A stretch of 64,000 nucleotides of DNA, taken from contig NZ_JABASR010000016.1 in the NCBI RefSeq assembly GCF_016107525.1, forward strand, positions 22,457 through 86,456. The letters are read 5' to 3'. This document shows positions 10,499 to 19,946 of this stretch, piece after piece (positions within the stretch are counted from its first letter, which is position 1; each line of letters begins with the position of its first letter). The notes beneath the pieces are model-generated. The model did not search any database, was not told the origin of the DNA, and saw only the letters and a program-made list of their open reading frames with translations. A program made the translations under genes and the position numbers. This DNA comes from Psychrobacter aquimaris (GTDB lineage Bacteria > Pseudomonadota > Gammaproteobacteria > Pseudomonadales > Moraxellaceae).

Positions 10499-10576
10499 AG
10501 TATCGAACCTTATTCGCTATTCTTAACTTCAACTTGAAAACAGGCTTTAAAGAAAGCTTGAGAAAATAGTCGGCTT

Positions 10577-10680
10577 ATACCAAACCCAAAGATCAAAGTA
10601 GCGAGGAAAACGAGTGCAAATACTACGCAAAGTAGGCTAAACAAGTTTGACGCAGCTCAGTGTGTTTTTGGATTTGGTAT
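10577..10680. repeat. MITE-like element with 14-bp terminal inverted repeats
   Basis: The ends ATACCAAACCCAAA and TTTGGATTTGGTAT are inverted copies with one mismatch and enclose 76 bp of non-coding sequence. The element sits between the dat start codon and the Fur box, so it would be part of the operon leader. Similar short repeats are likely to be dispersed in the genome, but that cannot be seen from one window. Confidence 0.55.
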
Positions 10681-10738
10681 TCATTTAAAAAAATATAGTG
10701 TGGATGCACTATAACGGGTATTAATATTGAATGATAAT

Positions 10739-10757
10739 ATAAATGATAATCATTATC
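10739..10757 (-). promoter_or_regulatory. Fur box upstream of the siderophore operon
   Basis: ATAAATGATAATCATTATC matches 16 of 19 positions of the Fur consensus, with a perfect GATAATCATTATC core. Another GATAAT lies just upstream at 10733, as is common for overlapping Fur sites. It lies about 240 bp before dat and fits iron repression of the whole cluster. Confidence 0.8.
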
Positions 10758-11220
10758 GTTAATGTGACGTATTATTGACGACCGATGTCCTGCTGTCAAC
10801 CTAATTTATTTATTTTTGAATATTTACCTTGATAATTAATACAAAATGAAGGTTTTAACGCCCAATAGCAGGCGAATGATTAACACTCATGAATATAAAC
10901 CCATCAGTATTGGTCATTAATCTGGCTTTCTTTGTATTAAGTTCTCTAACAATAGCGATTGTTGCCAGCATCGCAGCAGGTTTGACAAGCGCTGCCTAAT
11001 AACTTTACTGTTTATCTCGATTTTCTGAGTAAGTTGTTCATAGCTCATACTCCATTTGAGTAGCAAAACTATTTCCCGATATATCGCTGAATTCATTAAT
11101 ACTAAACTCATTAATACCAAGACTCTCTAGTTCCTACTTAATACTACAGCCGCTAGCAAGCCGCCTTATCGGGCTCTTATTACTTTTAGAAATACTCAGG
11201 TCACTAGATTGATATTGAGG

Positions 11221-11434
11221 TTTGAATTACTGAACAGTGTGATTCGTACGGCGGTGAATAAGCGTAATGTGTTCCCATCTGATCAGGCGACTTTCAAGGT
11301 AGTCGCAATCCAGCAGGCGTCCAAGAAGTAGTCGATGCCAATCCGTCACTGGACGGCTGCTATTAATCACTTTATGATTATGTTTTATGATTATGTTTTA
11401 TGATTATATTTGATGACCGCGTCAGCAGGCATTT
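11221..11434 (+). pseudogene. remnant of an IS256-family transposase (C-terminal part)
   Basis: Plus-strand translation from about 11222 gives FELLNSVIRTAVNKRNVFPS, then DQATFKVVAIQQASKK, a stop, and SMPIRHWTAAINHFM. This matches the well-known C-terminal end of IS256/Mutator-type transposases, where the stop replaces the tryptophan of KKWxMPI. After FMI the frame is broken by a 13-bp unit (TTATGATTATGTT) repeated about three times (11372-11410), then an IFDDRVSRHL-like end resumes. The rest of the transposase is absent. A dead fragment. Confidence 0.75.
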
Positions 11435-11448
11435 AATCTAGATGACAA

Positions 11449-11485
11449 TGACACAGAATATGAGATACCCTCATATTCTGTGTCA
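11449..11485. terminator. 16-bp perfect palindrome downstream of mhpD
   Basis: Arms TGACACAGAATATGAG and CTCATATTCTGTGTCA enclose a 5-base loop. It lies 85 bp past the mhpD stop on the minus strand, so it could end the mhp transcript, but no T-run follows in either direction. It also directly follows the IS256 remnant, so it could be insertion-sequence end DNA. Confidence 0.45.
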
Positions 11486-11569
11486 CTAAGCTTTTCATAG
11501 TTAGAGTTTTACTTAGGTGAGGTTTCGTACTTCAAATTCCCTTTCAAAGGGGACATTTCAATAAATGCC

Positions 11570-12355
11570 CTAAATAAAATCTATAGTAAGTTCCCCATAA
11601 CTATCAAACTTAGCGGTATAACTGGTAGGTTCTGTGACTGCTGACATTGGACCTAACGCACCCGTTAAAATGACCTCGCCAGCTTTGATAGGCGTACCCA
11701 TTTTAGCCATAGTCTGCGCTAACCAACGCGTGGCAATCAACGGATTGCCAAGACAGTTTCTACCAACACCTTGAGACACTTCTCTACCATCTGCTAGTAG
11801 GCTCATTTTAGTATTAAGCATGTCGATTTCGGAAAGCTGATAGGGACGTTGACCTAATACTATCAATGCTGACGAAGCATTATCTGCGATAGTATCTTCG
11901 ATGCGAATATCCCAGTTATTGATACGACTATCGACTACCTCAATAGCAATCAACACGTAGTCAATAGCTGCTATTACATCTAATAATGTACTATCAGGGT
12001 GCGGCAAATCTTTTTTTAGTACGACTGCAAGCTCAACTTCAACTTTGGGCTGAATTAGACCTTTTAGCTCAATGGTTTCACCTTCCATTACCACCATATT
12101 GGCATAGATGTTGCCAAAGTCAGGCTGATCGACTCCTAGCTGTTTTTGAACAACATCTGAGGTAAGACCAATTTTACGACCAATGATTCTATTGCCCATT
12201 GATAGACGACGCTTAGTATTGATCTCTTGAATTTTATAAGCGTCCTCAATGCTCAACGAGTGATCGAACAACTCTCGTACTGGTTTACAGGGTGCGTTAT
12301 TCTCTTCGGCTTGCCAAAGCAAATCGGCGGCTTGTTGAAAAATTTGTGCTTTCAT
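11570..12355 (-). CDS. mhpD: 2-oxopent-4-enoate (2-hydroxypentadienoate) hydratase
   Basis: Hydratase of the fumarylacetoacetate hydrolase-like MhpD family, 261 residues. It adds water to 2-hydroxypenta-2,4-dienoate to give 4-hydroxy-2-oxovalerate. Conserved segments are GRKIGLTSDVVQKQLGVDQP (near residues 58-77), the metal-site KVEVELAVVL (near residues 103-112), EVVDSRINNWDIRIEDTIAD and the end GEVILTGALGPMSAV. It is the last gene of the operon; mhpC ends 9 bp upstream. Related decarboxylases (4-oxalocrotonate type) look alike, but MhpC, MhpE and MhpF beside it settle the role. Confidence 0.92.
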   Translation of the reverse strand: MKAQIFQQAADLLWQAEENNAPCKPVRELFDHSLSIEDAYKIQEINTKRRLSMGNRIIGRKIGLTSDVVQKQLGVDQPDFGNIYANMVVMEGETIELKGLIQPKVEVELAVVLKKDLPHPDSTLLDVIAAIDYVLIAIEVVDSRINNWDIRIEDTIADNASSALIVLGQRPYQLSEIDMLNTKMSLLADGREVSQGVGRNCLGNPLIATRWLAQTMAKMGTPIKAGEVILTGALGPMSAVTEPTSYTAKFDSYGELTIDFI

Positions 12356-12364
12356 AATTATCCC

Positions 12365-13219
12365 TTAAGCTTTTTGACCTGCTAAATAATGAGTAATTAG
12401 CTGATTAAAATCATCTGCTCTTTCAATCTGTGACCAATGCCCGCAGCCACTAAATATGTGAGCTTCTGAATCAGGAATAGTTGTCAGCAACTCCCAAGTA
12501 CGGGTTAATGGAATGACTTTGTCATCCTTACCATGAATCAACAATATAGGCATGGTTAATTGGGAGAGTTTTTCTAAATCTAGTGGTAACGCATCTCGAT
12601 CACGGTCACGTGCAGTGACTACTGGAATCAAACGTTCTTCTGCTTCGTCTTTTAGTGCTGCTGCATATCTGATATCCACCAAAGTGTCATTCACTAACGA
12701 TTTATCAGTAACCATCATCTCTAAACCACGACGGATACCTGCTTTAGAGACATCAGGCTTAGAGTGAGCGGCTAAAGCTTTATTAAGCTTTGCGCCTCCT
12801 GTACCCATAGAAATAATGCCATGTAGGCGTTCTGGATGATCAATCGCCATCTGAAAACCAACCCAGCCTCCCAGCGAATTACCGACTAGCCATGTTTTTT
12901 CAATATCGAGAGCATCCATAAGTCGAATCGTATGATTGACCCACTCTCTGATACCATACTTTATATCTGCTGGTGTTACCGTTTCACCATAGCCAATAAA
13001 GTCAAAGGCTATTGCTCTAACCTCTTTACCGAGCGCTGGTAGGTTCTTCCACCAGTTAGCGGACGCCGATACGCCAGTTCCTGAACCATGTAAAAACAGG
13101 ACTGGAGTACCTTTTCCAATATCATAGTAGTGAGTAAGCTCACCTGAATCCGTCTCAATCCATTTATCTTCAAGACCAAAAAACTCTGGCGTTTTAAAGT
13201 TTGGAATAGATGCTGTCAT
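12365..13219 (-). CDS. mhpC: 2-hydroxy-6-oxonona-2,4-dienedioate hydrolase (meta-cleavage product C-C hydrolase)
   Basis: Alpha/beta-hydrolase that splits the ring-fission product to 2-hydroxypentadienoate and succinate. The nucleophile elbow GNSLGGW, the acid in HGKDDKVIP and the catalytic histidine in GCGHWSQIE are in order, with an oxyanion HGSGTGVSA motif near residue 50. An ATG four codons upstream (13231) is possible, but that ATG overlaps the GGAG that serves as ribosome site for the ATG at 13219 (6-base spacing), so I prefer 13219 (284 residues). Cytoplasmic. Follows mhpE after about 90 bp. Confidence 0.92.
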   Translation of the reverse strand: MTASIPNFKTPEFFGLEDKWIETDSGELTHYYDIGKGTPVLFLHGSGTGVSASANWWKNLPALGKEVRAIAFDFIGYGETVTPADIKYGIREWVNHTIRLMDALDIEKTWLVGNSLGGWVGFQMAIDHPERLHGIISMGTGGAKLNKALAAHSKPDVSKAGIRRGLEMMVTDKSLVNDTLVDIRYAAALKDEAEERLIPVVTARDRDRDALPLDLEKLSQLTMPILLIHGKDDKVIPLTRTWELLTTIPDSEAHIFSGCGHWSQIERADDFNQLITHYLAGQKA

Positions 13220-13308
13220 GGTGTTCTCCATATATTTTTAGAATAAATTTTATGCTGTTCGAGATTAATAAAGTTACTGATAGCTTTATTGCTACGTCAT
13301 ACTATTTT

Positions 13309-14331
13309 TTAATTGCGATTCAGACTCATCGTTAAGGCTAAATCCTCAATCATATCTTCTTGACCACCAACAGTACCGCGCTTACCTAACTCAACCAGTA
13401 GATCACGGGCAGATACACCGTATTTTTCTTCAGCCCGTTTAGCAAATAGTAAAAAAGAAGAATAAACGCCTGCGTAGCCCAAAGTTAGAGAGTTTCTATC
13501 TACACGAATAGGTTGATCTAGTAATGGTACGATCAAATCTTCAGCAACATCCATAATCTGGTATAAATCAATACCTGTATGGGCTTTCATACGATTTAAA
13601 ACGGCTACTAATACCTCCAACGCTGTATTGCCCGCTCCTGCACCAAGACCTGCTACCGACCCATCAATGCGTAATGCGCCCGCTTCAATAGCTGCTAGTG
13701 AATTTGCAACTGCCATAGACATATTATTGTGGCCATGAAATCCAATATCTGTCTCTGGCTTTAACGCGTCACGCAGACTCTTTATTTTACTAGTGACCTC
13801 ATCTGGCAACATATAACCTGCTGAGTCAGTGCAATAAACGCATTGTGCACCATAGCTTTCCATTAGCTTGGCCTGTTCGGCTAGTTTTTCTTTAGAGATC
13901 ATATGAGACATCATTAAGAACCCTACAGTTTCTAAGCCATTTCCACGTGCCCAATTTAAATGCTGCTCTGATACATCTGCTTCTGTACAGTGAGTTGCGA
14001 CCCTGACCATATCTGCGCCGCAGTCTCTGGCTCGCTTTAGATCATCCACAGTACCGATACCTGGTATTAGTAAAACTGAGGTCTTCGCATTTTTTAGCTT
14101 AGGTATGACCGCATTTAAATAATCTTCATCAGAATGAGCAGCAAACCCATAATTGACAGAGTTGCCACCTAGACCATCTCCATGAGTCAACTCAATCAGA
14201 GGTACGCCTGCTTCATCTAAACCAGTGGCAATCTTGACGGCTTCATCTAGTGAAATTTGATGACCTTTAGCGTGCATGCCATCTCTCAAGCTCATATCAT
14301 GTAATACGACATATCTATTTCTTAAATCCAT
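13309..14331 (-). CDS. mhpE: 4-hydroxy-2-oxovalerate aldolase
   Basis: Class II, divalent-metal-dependent aldolase of the HMG-CoA lyase-like TIM-barrel family, 340 residues. It cleaves 4-hydroxy-2-oxovalerate to pyruvate and acetaldehyde. The catalytic [10 protein letters not shown] segment lies near residues 16-25, the metal ligands are in [10 protein letters not shown] (near residue 199), and [20 protein letters not shown] follows. Preceded by AAGGAG. It lies 24 bp after mhpF. In this family the aldolase and MhpF form a channelling complex that passes acetaldehyde between active sites; the adjacency fits. Confidence 0.95.
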   Translation of the reverse strand: MDLRNRYVVLHDMSLRDGMHAKGHQISLDEAVKIATGLDEAGVPLIELTHGDGLGGNSVNYGFAAHSDEDYLNAVIPKLKNAKTSVLLIPGIGTVDDLKRARDCGADMVRVATHCTEADVSEQHLNWARGNGLETVGFLMMSHMISKEKLAEQAKLMESYGAQCVYCTDSAGYMLPDEVTSKIKSLRDALKPETDIGFHGHNNMSMAVANSLAAIEAGALRIDGSVAGLGAGAGNTALEVLVAVLNRMKAHTGIDLYQIMDVAEDLIVPLLDQPIRVDRNSLTLGYAGVYSSFLLFAKRAEEKYGVSARDLLVELGKRGTVGGQEDMIEDLALTMSLNRN

Positions 14332-14355
14332 TAGTACTCTCCTTGATTAGTATTA

Positions 14356-15282
14356 TTACGAGATATGATTGGCTGCACGTTCAGGTAATTTAATCTCATT
14401 ATTTGCCACTTCTTCAGCGAAGATTTCTGCAGTGCGTAATGCAGCAGCCGTCATAATGTCTAAGTTGCCCGCATACTTAGGTAGAAAATCACCTAAACCT
14501 TCAACTTCTAAGAAAATAGAAACCCGTTTGCCATCAAATACAGGGCCGTTGACTAGACGATAACCAGGTACATATTGCTGAACTTTTTCAACCATTTTCT
14601 CTACTGAGGCTCTAATAAGTGCTTCGTCAGGCTCTGAGTCTAATAGACAATGTACGGTATCGCGCATCAACATAGGCGGCTCTGCAGGATTAATAATAAT
14701 CAGTGCTTTACCTTTTTCTGCACCACCCACTTGTTCAATAGCTCTGGCAGTCGTTCGAGTAAACTCATCTATATTTTTGCGAGTACCTGGCCCTACAGAC
14801 TTGGAAGATACCGTAGCTACAATTTCGCTATAATTTACAGATTGTACTTGCGATACTGCTGCCACCATTGGAATAGTTGCTTGACCACCGCAAGTTACCA
14901 TGTTGACATTCATTTCTAACTTTTTTGTGTGCTCTTTCAAATTAACTGGCGGTACACAAAAAGGCCCGATAGCGGCTGGTGTCAGATCAATCATGATCAC
15001 ACCAAGCTCATTCAACTTGCGACTATTTTCAGCATGTACATAGGCAGATGTGGCATCAAAGGCAATACGAATATCATCTTCTATAACCGCGTCTAAAATA
15101 CCATCTACACCACTATCGCAGGTTTTGATACCCATTTCTTGAGCACGTTTTAGTCCCGCTGACGTCGGATCGATACCGACCATCCATACAGGCTCAATCC
15201 AATTTGATCGCTGCATTTTCATCAATAGATCGGTACCGATATTGCCAGGTCCGATAATGATTGCTTTTAATTTCTGTGTCAT
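14356..15282 (-). CDS. mhpF: acetaldehyde dehydrogenase (acetylating)
   Basis: CoA-acylating acetaldehyde dehydrogenase of 308 residues. It turns acetaldehyde, NAD+ and CoA into acetyl-CoA. The N-terminal dinucleotide motif [10 protein letters not shown] (residues 12-21) and the catalytic cysteine in [11 protein letters not shown] (near residue 130) are clear, as is the [15 protein letters not shown] segment. An AAGGAG ribosome site precedes the ATG. It works with MhpE, whose gene follows. Length and motifs are those of MhpF/BphJ/DmpF proteins. Confidence 0.95.
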   Translation of the reverse strand: MTQKLKAIIIGPGNIGTDLLMKMQRSNWIEPVWMVGIDPTSAGLKRAQEMGIKTCDSGVDGILDAVIEDDIRIAFDATSAYVHAENSRKLNELGVIMIDLTPAAIGPFCVPPVNLKEHTKKLEMNVNMVTCGGQATIPMVAAVSQVQSVNYSEIVATVSSKSVGPGTRKNIDEFTRTTARAIEQVGGAEKGKALIIINPAEPPMLMRDTVHCLLDSEPDEALIRASVEKMVEKVQQYVPGYRLVNGPVFDGKRVSIFLEVEGLGDFLPKYAGNLDIMTAAALRTAEIFAEEVANNEIKLPERAANHIS

Positions 15283-15334
15283 AACTTGCTCCTTGATAGT
15301 TATAGAATGTAGTGAATGCTTTCATTAAAGTTAA

Positions 15335-16612
15335 TTAATCATTTACCAATGCTGGCTTGTTTATGGTATTGGTTGTTGCATTCTTGCCAAGCATTGATTT
15401 GTCTAAATTTTCTCTGCGGCTAATGTTGTTAGTTAACATAATGGCAGCAATAGCGGCAATAATAATGACTGGAATACTACTACCAATAACAAAGGAAGAG
15501 CTTGAATTATAAGAGAATATGAGCCCTGCCAATAATGGTCCTATAAAAGAGCCAATACGTCCCATAGCAACGGCTACCCCTACACCTGTACCTCGCATAC
15601 TTTTTTGATAAACTTTAGCAGCAAGTGCATATAGAGCCGACTGACCTCCTGTTAAGAAAAACCCTGAAAGCGCTGCTGACAACATTAGTCCTGTTAAAGA
15701 CTTAGAAACTGCTAAGGCAGATAAGCCTACTAAAATCCCAACGTAAATCATGACGACAACGGTTCTAATCTTAATACGAGATAATAACCAACCTAAACTC
15801 AGTACACCCAAAAGAGCGCCAACTTGGTATGACACTTGAATGTTGCTTACGTTTTTCATGCTTAGTCCGTTGCTCTGCATAAGAACAGGTAACCAATTTA
15901 GAATGAAGTACAGCACGATTAGAGTGCCTAAGAAACTGAGCCAAATCTGTAATGTTGATGCCAACCTACCCTCACCGAACAAAACAAATTTAAAGTCATT
16001 ATTTTCAATCTCTTTTGTAGCTGGTCTTTTGGTATAAGTTTCTTTCAGAAATAGAGCAAGCAGCGGTAGAATCAATATTGGCGCTAAGCCACCTAAATAG
16101 AAAATATTCTTCCATTGCCCAACTTCAGTGAACATTCCTGCTGCCAAAGCTGTTATCGCGGCGCCTATAGGTACTCCTGCATACATGATGCTTACAGCAG
16201 TAGCACTCCAGCGCTCAGATACAGACTCTGACGACATTGCAATAATTAAAGGTAGAGCGCCACCCATTCCTACCCCTGTTAAGAAACGTATTAATACCAA
16301 TGAATTAAACCCAGTGGTAAATGCGGTCAAAAGCGACATAACGCCAAATATTGCTACACTGAAAATCAGTATTTTCTTACGTCCTATCTTATCTGAGAGA
16401 CGGCCAGCAACAATTGCTCCAGGAAACATTCCCAGAGTAGCAGCGCTAAAAATCCAACCCAACTGCCCTTTAGTGAGATTAAATTCTGCTTGAATAGAAG
16501 GTGCCGCAACCCCAATGGATTGGATATCAAAGCCTTCTAAAATAGCAATACAAAAACATAAGAATAGTGTCAGGTATACTGATGATGCTTTTTTAAGCGA
16601 TGAATTTGTCAT
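15335..16612 (-). CDS. mhpT: MFS aromatic acid:H+ symporter (AAHS family), probable hydroxyphenylpropionate importer
   Basis: Twelve-helix major facilitator of 425 residues. The AAHS signature is present: a helix-1 acidic GFDIQSIGVAAPSI segment (near residues 24-37) and GRLSDKIGRKK in the first cytoplasmic loop. A long central loop separates the halves. It is embedded in the operon between mhpB and mhpF, so 3-(3-hydroxyphenyl)propionate or a close phenylpropanoid is the likely substrate. In E. coli mhpT lies outside the main operon, at its end. The gene symbol is assigned by context. Confidence 0.8.
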   Translation of the reverse strand: MTNSSLKKASSVYLTLFLCFCIAILEGFDIQSIGVAAPSIQAEFNLTKGQLGWIFSAATLGMFPGAIVAGRLSDKIGRKKILIFSVAIFGVMSLLTAFTTGFNSLVLIRFLTGVGMGGALPLIIAMSSESVSERWSATAVSIMYAGVPIGAAITALAAGMFTEVGQWKNIFYLGGLAPILILPLLALFLKETYTKRPATKEIENNDFKFVLFGEGRLASTLQIWLSFLGTLIVLYFILNWLPVLMQSNGLSMKNVSNIQVSYQVGALLGVLSLGWLLSRIKIRTVVVMIYVGILVGLSALAVSKSLTGLMLSAALSGFFLTGGQSALYALAAKVYQKSMRGTGVGVAVAMGRIGSFIGPLLAGLIFSYNSSSSFVIGSSIPVIIIAAIAAIMLTNNISRRENLDKSMLGKNATTNTINKPALVND

Positions 16613-16663
16613 GAGCTCTTCCGTGAGTCTAAAATAAATATAAAATTCAATGTTGAGAGTAAA

Positions 16664-17614
16664 CTAGCAGACTGTTTCAGCAGTTATGGCGCCGAACCCA
16701 ACCAGCCACTCATTAATTTGTTGATAATAGACATCCTGTATCGTATATTCAGAAATTTCAGCTAAAGCAGCAAAAGCAGCTGTCCAACATCTCACTTCAT
16801 GTCCCCCTCTGCCGCCCATGCTAGAAATCTCGCTATCTGTCATAGCATTGAGATAATCAAAGTCGGCTTGTTGATACTTCTGCATTAATGCTCTATCCCA
16901 TTCAGCATTAATTTTTAGCGAACTGCTTTCAGTCTGATTGAGTTCTTGAGCGGCTACAACGACACGGTTTTGCCTAGCATTACGAGAATCCGCTGTTGGG
17001 TTTTTACCCGCGATTAGAAACGCTTCAGTGTCTGTGTTTGCGCCTTGCATTTGCGGTGTCGGTGGGTCATGAGACAATCCACCAGTTCCTAATATGAGAA
17101 CTCTCTTATTTTTTAAATTTGACGTTTTTATATACCGTCCTACAGCTTTACCTAGTTGTGTAGCAAATCGCATTGGTGGTAATGGTTTAGCGGCACAGTT
17201 AATAAAAATTGGTACCGTTGGATATTTAATTAATGAACCTGTTAAAAAAGTTAGTGGCTGTGTAACTCCATGATCAGCTTGCATTTGATACGAGCAAGCA
17301 ATACCCAGCCCATCGTTCAACAGGCTTTGGGTCAAAGATAGCGCCGTTTCCTCATCAGTATTAATAGTGCCTGGACCATAGTTCCAGTCTCCTGCTGCTT
17401 CAGCTCGAATACCCACACAAGCGGCTGGCATCATGTCATAAAAGAAGCCATTAAAATGATCAGGGCCAAAAGTGATGATTAGATCAGGATCATACTCATC
17501 AACTTGCTGAGCAAGATCATGGATAACCTTCATCGTTGTGTCGCGAATCCCTTTTGGTGGAGAGGCAAACTCGATAAGAGGCGTGTGTGATAAGCAAATC
17601 AATTTAACCGACAT
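16664..17614 (-). CDS. mhpB: 2,3-dihydroxyphenylpropionate 1,2-dioxygenase
   Basis: Extradiol ring-cleavage dioxygenase of the LigB (type II) superfamily, 316 residues. It opens 2,3-dihydroxyphenylpropionate between C1 and C2 with Fe(II). Conserved parts are SHTPLIEFASPP at the N-terminus with its iron-ligand histidine, FGPDHFNGFFYDMMPA (near residues 48-63), the acid-base histidine in QADHGVTQPL (near residue 114), GTGGLSHDPPTP (near residue 175) and MGGRGGHEVRCW near the C-terminus. Follows mhpA after 86 bp, preceded by GAGGA. Confidence 0.95.
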   Translation of the reverse strand: MSVKLICLSHTPLIEFASPPKGIRDTTMKVIHDLAQQVDEYDPDLIITFGPDHFNGFFYDMMPAACVGIRAEAAGDWNYGPGTINTDEETALSLTQSLLNDGLGIACSYQMQADHGVTQPLTFLTGSLIKYPTVPIFINCAAKPLPPMRFATQLGKAVGRYIKTSNLKNKRVLILGTGGLSHDPPTPQMQGANTDTEAFLIAGKNPTADSRNARQNRVVVAAQELNQTESSSLKINAEWDRALMQKYQQADFDYLNAMTDSEISSMGGRGGHEVRCWTAAFAALAEISEYTIQDVYYQQINEWLVGFGAITAETVC

Positions 17615-17700
17615 AAATATTCCTCATTACAAAAGCTATTAATACGACGTGGGTCACAATGTTAATCATTAGGACGTAATGACTATCCTTCAGACGGGTA

Positions 17701-19335
17701 TTAATCTCGAGTCAAATGCAATTTACGGAATAATTCTTCAGACACAGTGTTAAGTTCCTGAGCGTTACAAGTCGCTGCGACAAAACGATCAGGACGTATA
17801 AATACCGTTGAGATGTTGTCACGTTGTCCAAGCCATGTACGAATGTCTAGATCATCACCAATTACCAGTTCATCTGCCGTTTCAGATATCTCTATGGCTC
17901 TTAAACGCTCTTTTGGTACTACTTTTATGAATCGAGCACCAATAGATTGCCATTGCTGCTTTGTGTTATCTGACATTTTGTTAGCGGCATCACATTCCCA
18001 ACTCAAAATTGCGAAACTATTGCCTAAGATTTCATCAAGCTTGTGTGCATTATCATCATTCTTCAGATAAACATTAGGTTGAATAAACATCTTACCTATT
18101 AATGATTGTTTGATACTGCGCTTATGTATGACGATCCCATCAGCATAGACAGGCATTGGTTTAAACTTCATCTCTACAAGATAACGTTTTAGTGCTGGCA
18201 CAACATTTACAGCAAACGAGCACGTATCTCTTAGTTGTCCTTGCCACTTTTTAGGGGGAGCGAGGACGTTTCCTGCCATAACTGATAGATCAATCATAGC
18301 CTTGGCATGAGCTTTACGCTCGACTTGATAAGTTTCTAATAGACCGTCGTCGGCTTGGTCTTTGATTACCATGCTCAATTTCCATGCAAGGTTAGACGCG
18401 TCACGGATTCCTGTGTTATAACCTTGACCTTGCCAAACTGGCATGATGTGCGCCGCGTCTCCTGCTAATAGAATACGACCAATTTTAAATCGACCTGCTA
18501 GACGGGCATTATGAGTGTAAACACGCTGACGAATGACATTGACATTATCAGGATCTGGAACGACTTTAGACAATAGCTCTCGTATACGATGAGGCTGTGA
18601 TAGCTCTTCTTCGGTTTCATTAGGCATTACCATAAACTCAAAACGGCGAATAGCATGAGGTAGCGCAGCTGATACATAAGGTCGCACAGGATCACAGCAT
18701 AAATACACATGCGGTGTTGCTAATGGATCATCAGCGACATCAATCACTATCCATTTATTTGGTGCTGTTTTTCCTTCGAAGGGAATATTTAAACTTTGTC
18801 TTATGTAACTGTTACCACCATCGCAGGCAATGAGGTATTTACAGCTGATAGTAGTAGGAGGGGTATTTGGAGAATCAAAATTAAGAGTGACACCTCTATC
18901 ATCTTGTGAGAAATCTTTTAAACAACTATTGAACTCAACTGTGACACAGTCAAAGCGTGATAGTCCTTCTAGCAAAACCGCATCGACTTGTGGTTGCACA
19001 AATGCGTTGCGACGTGACCAACCAAACTCACGAGTTGTAGGTTGTATATCTGCAAAACATCTACCACTTGGTGTTAAAAAACGCATAGCATGATCTGGCG
19101 TAATATGAGGTAACACCTCGTCGATCACATCTAAAGACTGTAATGTTCGTAGGGACTCATCGTCGATACCAATCGCTCTTGGATAATCAATTAACTTATC
19201 CAATTGCTCAGCAACTAACGTCTTCACGCCTTGTAAACCTAAATAATTTGCAATGGTCAATCCTACTGGACCTGCTCCTAAAATCACAACATCGTAATCA
19301 TATTTATTAATCGTTGCTGTATTCGAATTACCCAC
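17701..19335 (-). CDS. mhpA: 3-(3-hydroxyphenyl)propionate 2-hydroxylase
   Basis: Class A flavoprotein monooxygenase of 544 residues. It hydroxylates 3-(3-hydroxyphenyl)propionate using NADH and O2. The FAD fingerprint [19 protein letters not shown] lies at residues 18-36, a [12 protein letters not shown] segment near residue 170 and the second flavin motif [19 protein letters not shown] near residue 288. The start is a GTG after AGGGAGAAG. First gene of the operon. The 58 bases upstream lead to a 9-bp inverted repeat that may be the regulator site. 3-hydroxycinnamate is also a known substrate of this family. Confidence 0.93.
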   Translation of the reverse strand: MGNSNTATINKYDYDVVILGAGPVGLTIANYLGLQGVKTLVAEQLDKLIDYPRAIGIDDESLRTLQSLDVIDEVLPHITPDHAMRFLTPSGRCFADIQPTTREFGWSRRNAFVQPQVDAVLLEGLSRFDCVTVEFNSCLKDFSQDDRGVTLNFDSPNTPPTTISCKYLIACDGGNSYIRQSLNIPFEGKTAPNKWIVIDVADDPLATPHVYLCCDPVRPYVSAALPHAIRRFEFMVMPNETEEELSQPHRIRELLSKVVPDPDNVNVIRQRVYTHNARLAGRFKIGRILLAGDAAHIMPVWQGQGYNTGIRDASNLAWKLSMVIKDQADDGLLETYQVERKAHAKAMIDLSVMAGNVLAPPKKWQGQLRDTCSFAVNVVPALKRYLVEMKFKPMPVYADGIVIHKRSIKQSLIGKMFIQPNVYLKNDDNAHKLDEILGNSFAILSWECDAANKMSDNTKQQWQSIGARFIKVVPKERLRAIEISETADELVIGDDLDIRTWLGQRDNISTVFIRPDRFVAATCNAQELNTVSEELFRKLHLTRD

Positions 19336-19392
19336 TGCGCTTCTCCCTAAGTTGTTATTTCATTCCTTAGTAAGAAGTTAATTTATTTTAAC

Positions 19393-19433
19393 TATCAATA
19401 CAATATCCTATATTTAGATACTTAGTATTGATA
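19393..19433 (-). promoter_or_regulatory. 9-bp inverted repeat in the mhpA promoter region
   Basis: TATCAATAC (19393-19401) and GTATTGATA (19425-19433) are perfect inverted copies 23 bp apart, 58 bp before the mhpA start codon. The AT-rich arms and position suit a LysR-family operator, but no footprint is known to me and the LysR partner is inferred. Confidence 0.45.
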
Positions 19434-19883
19434 AAAACAATAGTTAGCAGCCATAAATGATTAATCAAAGTCATTACCTTCAATAAGATTGTCTATTTTT
19501 CAGACGACCCTCAGGAAAATATTATGGAAAAATGTGGAGTTATTATTCAAATAGCCCGTATTTCAAATAAATTGAAACCTATATAAGTCTCTTTATATAG
19601 TTCTGAAAATATGAGATTTTTTCATGTCTTTCTATTAAAGACATTTTAGAAATAGGAGTATTGTATTAACGCTGGTTTTAAAAAAAAGAAGAGGAAAATA
19701 GAGAATTGCTCTCTAAATGATTGAAAGAAGTTGTGGGTGGATTAGAAAGGGAATAGTAAGTTATAGCAGAACATGTAGGCAGAGCTCTTAAGATCGTCAG
19801 CGTATCAATAACTCTCTATTTTTTAGAGCTTTCTATGTTAAGTGTGGAATGAACAAATAAATGAACAAAAAACATTTCTATTA

Positions 19884-19926
19884 GGGCGTGTCCTCATTTC
19901 GAAAATGGAGATGAGGACATGCCCTA
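19884..19926. repeat. 43-bp TIR mini-element (same ends as the 29.6-kb element)
   Basis: AGGGCGTGTCCTCA at the left and TGAGGACATGCCCT at the right are inverted copies with one mismatch, separated by 15 bp. The same 14-bp end is found perfectly at 29607 and 29765. It lies 20 bp past the LysR stop, so it could also act as a hairpin terminator for that gene. Confidence 0.7.
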
Positions 19927-19946
19927 GTATATTCGATTCAGACTAA

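Larger units (their letters stand above)
10499..11569. other. 1.07-kb intergenic region between siderophore and mhp operons
   Basis: No intact gene is seen. The region holds a 104-bp inverted-repeat element (10577-10680), a Fur box (10739-10757), an IS256-type transposase remnant (11221-11434) and a 16-bp-stem palindrome (11449-11485). A 67-codon minus-strand open frame at 10917-11120 has a weak helix-turn-helix look but no convincing family match or ribosome site; I treat it as unproven. Confidence 0.7.
19336..19946. other. 611-bp region between the LysR gene and mhpA
   Basis: Very AT-rich and without a credible gene. It holds an inverted repeat that may be an operator (19393-19433), a hairpin with 8-bp arms ATGTCTTT/AAAGACAT (19624-19644), an 8-bp CTATATAA/TTATATAG repeat near 19579-19600, and a 43-bp TIR element (19884-19926) just after the LysR stop codon. 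The mhp promoter should lie here. Confidence 0.65.

Noticed and set aside
10917..11120. 67-codon minus-strand frame with a helix-turn-helix look
   Set aside because: No ribosome site, no recognisable family and it lies in a region of IS debris; too weak to call a gene.
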